From Thalassobacillus pellis (GTDB lineage: Bacteria > Bacillota > Bacilli > Bacillales > Halobacillaceae), in contig NZ_JAFBDO010000003.1 in assembly GCF_016908295.1 (NCBI RefSeq), positions 496,001-560,000 on the forward strand: a stretch of 64,000 bases of DNA, given 5' to 3'. Of this stretch, positions 60,912 to 64,000 are shown in pieces. How positions within the stretch are numbered: the stretch's first letter is position 1; each line of letters opens with the position of its first letter. The position numbers and the translations under genes are program-made. The notes beneath the pieces were generated by a model that saw only the letters and a program-made list of their open reading frames with translations, was not told the DNA's origin and did not search any database.

Positions 60912-62559
60912 ACTGCTCACGTTTGCTTCTCTATTGTTGGTTGTTTATCTGCTTCCCTATTATATTCTTGGGGAAGATACCCATATCCGTGTTCATGACA
61001 ATATGGATTCGAATATAGTCTGGTACAAGCTGCTGGCAGAAAGCGGATTGATATTCGCTTCTCCTGGGGCAACATTGCCAAATATCATCAATGGACTGCC
61101 GAGGAGTGCATTGTCCTCGAGCCTTGATTTAATGACGTGGCTATATGTCTGGTTTGAGCCGTTCACAGCTTATACCATTAACCAGACTATCATGCGGTTT
61201 GTTGCTTTATTTGGTATGTACTGGCTCCTTGCCGGTTATTTCTTCAAGGAGAAAAAGTGGATAAGTGCAGGGGTGGCGCTTGCGTTTGCCTTTTTGCCAT
61301 TTTGGCCATCAGGAGCTTTATCCATTGCAGGTATGCCATTGGCATTATATGCGTTTTTGAAGATCAGAAAATATGGGAGGAAGGCGAAAAAACGCTATTG
61401 GCTTTTACTGCTTCTTATCCCTTTTCATTCAAACTTCATTGTATCATTCGTTTTTTTCCTCTCTGTTATGGGATTTATATGGCTATGGGACTGGATCAGA
61501 ACGAAGCGATTCCATGCTCCCTTTTTTCTGGCCATCTCAATGATGACAGTCATTTTTCTAATAAAAAATTATATGGTCATATATACCATGTTCATCAACG
61601 AGTCTTTCACGCCCCACCGGGTGGCATTCGAACTTGGGGAAAAAGATTTCAGCGGCGCACTGCTGCTTGCATGGGATGACTTTTTATACTCTCATACCCA
61701 TGATACAACCATGCATTATTACATCATTCTGCCCGCAATCATGTTGGCATTTATTTTAGCTCTATCGGAAAAAAGAATCCCAAAGCTGTTGCTGTTATTG
61801 ACGGCGGCCAATGCGATCCTGTCACTGTGGTATGGCTTCTGGTACTGGGAAGGCTGGAGAGTGCTTAAGGATGAATACATGATCTTGAACACTTTCAATT
61901 TCAGCAGGTATCATTTTCTTTCTCCCTTATTTTGGTACATAAGCTTTGGTTTAGCCCTGTCTATGATCGCCGGGAAACTTTATTATGGAAGAGCTTTTGT
62001 CACTTTGATGATTATTGGACAGGTTGTCCTGTTGATCCCTCTGAATGAAGAAGTTAAATACAGCAGGATTGGTACGCCGACTTTTCAGGAATTCTATTCT
62101 GTGTCTTTATTTGAAGAGATCAAAAATTACATCGGAAAACCTGCTTCTGAATATGAAATAGTCAGTATTGGGATGCATCCGACAATTGCCCAATTCAATG
62201 GCATGTACACCTTAGACACTTATAATACAACATATCCCCTTTCTTATAAAAAGAAGCTGAGGAAAGTGATTAAGCCTGAGCTTGAAAAAAACGAGACAAT
62301 TGAACATTATTTTGATACATGGGGGAGCAGATTGTATATCTATGTTGCTGAATTAGGGAAAAACTACATGTTCACCAAACAAAGTGACAAAGTAATCCAG
62401 AATCTTGAGTTAAATACGAAGCAACTTGAGGAGATGGGCGGTGATTATATTTTATCTGCTGTACCAATTAAAAATCATGAAGAAAACAACCTGAAGTATT
62501 TAAAGACCTTTGAAAACAGCACTTCCATCTGGCAAATCTATTTGTACAAAATTTCATAA
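60874..62559 (+). CDS. DUF6044-type multi-span membrane protein (YkoS-like)
   Basis: 561 residues with about ten to twelve hydrophobic helices up to residue 400 and a C-terminal soluble part of about 150 residues. The acidic external loop after helix 1 (GEDTHIRVHDNMDSNIVWYK) has the Asp cluster expected of a GT-C glycosyltransferase that uses lipid-linked sugar. B. subtilis YkoS is, from memory, similar and also sits next to a GT2 gene. ATG inside wecE behind GAGGTTGTAGG. It would finish the pathway by transferring the sugar to a surface polymer; inference. Confidence 0.72.
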   Translation: MLSSIYEAFTKNKLLTFASLLLVVYLLPYYILGEDTHIRVHDNMDSNIVWYKLLAESGLIFASPGATLPNIINGLPRSALSSSLDLMTWLYVWFEPFTAYTINQTIMRFVALFGMYWLLAGYFFKEKKWISAGVALAFAFLPFWPSGALSIAGMPLALYAFLKIRKYGRKAKKRYWLLLLLIPFHSNFIVSFVFFLSVMGFIWLWDWIRTKRFHAPFFLAISMMTVIFLIKNYMVIYTMFINESFTPHRVAFELGEKDFSGALLLAWDDFLYSHTHDTTMHYYIILPAIMLAFILALSEKRIPKLLLLLTAANAILSLWYGFWYWEGWRVLKDEYMILNTFNFSRYHFLSPLFWYISFGLALSMIAGKLYYGRAFVTLMIIGQVVLLIPLNEEVKYSRIGTPTFQEFYSVSLFEEIKNYIGKPASEYEIVSIGMHPTIAQFNGMYTLDTYNTTYPLSYKKKLRKVIKPELEKNETIEHYFDTWGSRLYIYVAELGKNYMFTKQSDKVIQNLELNTKQLEEMGGDYILSAVPIKNHEENNLKYLKTFENSTSIWQIYLYKIS

Positions 62560-62585
62560 AAATATTTCAAATTGCGCGATATAAA

Positions 62586-62653
62586 ATAAGAGACTGTCTT
62601 CATTAAGCCGGCTGCATCTCGACCATCAGCTTTAATGAAAGATAGTCTCTTTT
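62586..62653 (+). terminator. Terminator of the amino-sugar operon
   Basis: AAGAGACTGTCTT-CATTAA pairs with TTAATG-AAGATAGTCTCTT across an inner loop, followed by TTCT. Long imperfect stem. Confidence 0.78.
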
Positions 62654-62662
62654 CTAATTGAT

Positions 62663-63013
62663 TCAACCGATTTTCAAAGCTCTGTGGATCGTGGGAATGA
62701 GGTCATAATAGCGAGGTTTAAAGAGGAAACCTTTCACATTATAATTCATGGAAGTTCTAATGGTATCTTCATCCTGGTGATGCAGGAGGAGAATGATCCC
62801 TGTTTCTTTCACAATGCTGTTTAAAAATCCCAACATGGAAAAGCAGGATTCATCCAATAAAATTAAATTAATTCGTTTTTCGAGTAACAGTTGCTTTATA
62901 TCAGATTCGGTCACTTGGCCACAATGGACAAAAATGTCATTATCCTGGAGAATGCGTTCAAGTGAATCGGTGTCAGCATGATGATCCGCTATAAGTAATA
63001 TTCGTGGATCCAA
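62663..63013 (-). CDS. Receiver-domain-like protein (CheY fold) without output domain
   Basis: 116 residues from a TTG after AAAGGAGGAGTTAAG. Receiver features: ILLIADHHADTDSLERIL (acidic pocket), INLILLDESCFSMLGF (phosphoacceptor Asp), and KGFLFKPRYYDL (conserved Lys-Pro). The usual Thr/Ser after strand 4 is replaced (LLLHHQDEDT), so phosphotransfer may be altered. No kinase or effector is nearby. Could be a stand-alone response regulator or pseudo-receiver. Confidence 0.7.
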   Translation of the reverse strand: MDPRILLIADHHADTDSLERILQDNDIFVHCGQVTESDIKQLLLEKRINLILLDESCFSMLGFLNSIVKETGIILLLHHQDEDTIRTSMNYNVKGFLFKPRYYDLIPTIHRALKIG

Positions 63014-63224
63014 CTTAACTCCTCCTTTCCTGCTGAACAGCAAAATACACTGTCAGAAGCAAATTTGTCGTCCTCAAGGATGTCAAAGTGAAAGGAAGGA
63101 TGTGTGTAATAACACAGTAACTACCACTATATTCACGATGGTATATAATCACCCTTAACTTCATGCTAACAGAGTGTAGAGAGGATTGGAACAACTGTCC
63201 GTAAATTGTCAAGTTAAACCAGAC

Positions 63225-64000
63225 TTATCTGCCGAAAGGGTGAAGGAGAGTGCTGATAATTTTCATTAAGTTGATACTGGGACCAGTAATCATGCTTTCC
63301 ACTACATGGAGTTTCATGGATTTCGTGATCATATCCAGTTTGTCGTTATCAAGTCGCTCAATCGCGCGTCTAAGTGTGAGAGAGTCGTGATAATTTTTAT
63401 ATAGAGACTGGGCCTTCTTTTCATAACTGTCCAAACCACACAGGTCCTCTGCAGCATATATTCCAGATAAGATCGAGCCAAATTGTCCAAATCCGAAAAA
63501 TGGTGTGATAGCTCCAAGGCAATTTCCAACAAAAAAGGTATTGCCGATTCTTGGAAATTTCGATTTACCGACAATGTAATCACCGATTTGAAAGTCCTGA
63601 GCAATTGTCAGTTCCTGATCGAGCGTAATCTCAGCCTGGGCGAAGAAATCTTTCCAAAGGCTGTCCTTATTTTGCACCCAGTCTTCCTGATATTGCGGGT
63701 ATACTAATATAAGGCTCCCTTCCTTGTCAGAGTGGGGAAGAATATACCCCATTCCCTTAGGAGCATATCTGTCGTTAAACCAAGTATGAACTTCATTGCC
63801 AACAAAATCCCCCTCAACAATTGCCCCTGCAAAGGTTGCTTTATAAGCCGTATCAAACGGTTGGAATTTCTGAGTGTCTAAGGGATCGCCTGTAGCCAGT
63901 ACAATATGAGTGTAATCTTTGGAAATTTCTTTATAGGAAACATCCTGACCAAACTGGATTGGTGTTTTCAACAGTTCACTAAGCTGTTTTTCGTAGGCTT
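63225..64000 (-). CDS. FAD-dependent oxidoreductase, geranylgeranyl-reductase-like (5' part outside window)
   Basis: The frame is open to the window edge (..AYEKQLSELLKTPIQFGQDV), so the N-terminal FAD-binding GxGxxG part is missing. What remains has THIVLATGDPLDTQ and the C-terminal FAD/catalytic signature IGNTFFVGNCLGAITPFFGF, GQFGSILSGIYAAEDL, typical of GGR/FixC-type flavoproteins. Ends at 63225. Substrate unknown; the internal TTG near 63971 is not the true start. Confidence 0.75.
   Translation of the reverse strand, partial: AYEKQLSELLKTPIQFGQDVSYKEISKDYTHIVLATGDPLDTQKFQPFDTAYKATFAGAIVEGDFVGNEVHTWFNDRYAPKGMGYILPHSDKEGSLILVYPQYQEDWVQNKDSLWKDFFAQAEITLDQELTIAQDFQIGDYIVGKSKFPRIGNTFFVGNCLGAITPFFGFGQFGSILSGIYAAEDLCGLDSYEKKAQSLYKNYHDSLTLRRAIERLDNDKLDMITKSMKLHVVESMITGPSINLMKIISTLLHPFGR

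Overview
The window reads as the chromosome of an aerobic, low-GC Gram-positive rod of the Bacillaceae, most likely a halotolerant or halophilic genus close to Halobacillus, Thalassobacillus or Virgibacillus. The reasons are AGGAGG-type ribosome binding sites with frequent TTG/GTG starts, candidate sigma-B and sigma-D promoters, a TPP riboswitch, a BirA box, LysM cell-wall enzymes and a yxlEFG-like module. There is also a P5C reductase - glutamate kinase - glutamyl-phosphate reductase operon in the order described for the salt-induced proHJA operon of Halobacillus. The genus is inferred, not proven.

Layout. 1-9 kb: UvrD/PcrA-type helicase, TrmO-like tRNA methyltransferase, GNAT enzyme, a cystine-type ABC importer (tcyABC-like, minus strand), an SDR enzyme and a RodA/FtsW-family protein. 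8.7-11 kb: a tandem palindromic repeat and a yxlEFG-like ABC module. 11-17.8 kb: a complete tryptophan operon trpEDCFBA plus trpG, preceded by a leader rich in GAG/TAG triplets that looks like a TRAP-binding attenuator. 18-22 kb: a sigma-B-type stress gene, tRNA-Ala(GGC), and a decayed 3.2-kb element bounded by an exact 45-bp duplication of the tRNA 3' half. It carries an integrase C-terminus, an endolysin C-terminus and AT-rich cargo. 22-31 kb: a secreted NucA/NucB-type nuclease, a TetR/MFS efflux pair with palindromic operators, an AimR-like TPR receptor followed by a 50-residue secreted pro-peptide, a chemoreceptor and a frameshifted DUF421 protein.

31-46 kb holds cell-envelope and transport functions. 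These are a polysaccharide deacetylase with three LysM domains, a GntR(YtrA)-controlled ABC transporter, an L,D-transpeptidase with an apparent CTG start, a glycerophosphodiesterase, a Na+/H+ antiporter, a zinc alcohol dehydrogenase, a DacC-type PBP, a PLD-like protein, an FAD oxidoreductase and two Tyr/Pro-rich small proteins. 46-50.6 kb: proline operon, then bioY under a BirA box. 50.6-54.6 kb: TPP-riboswitch-controlled thiG-thiH-tenI-thiS-thiF, with radical-SAM ThiH supplying the glycine imine. 54.7-62.6 kb: glutaminase, then a seven-gene operon that makes and probably exports or transfers a dTDP-4-amino-4,6-dideoxyhexose of Fuc4NAc type (rfbA, rfbB, GT2, wecD-like, SMR-like, wecE, DUF6044). 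The window ends with a receiver-like protein and a partial FAD-dependent reductase.

The most interesting point is the stand-alone AimR-like receptor/peptide pair at 27.0-28.2 kb: an arbitrium/RRNPP-type signalling pair with no phage genes around it, no obvious DNA-binding domain and no aimX-like gene between the peptide gene and its terminator. Two families of long dispersed palindromic repeats are also present.
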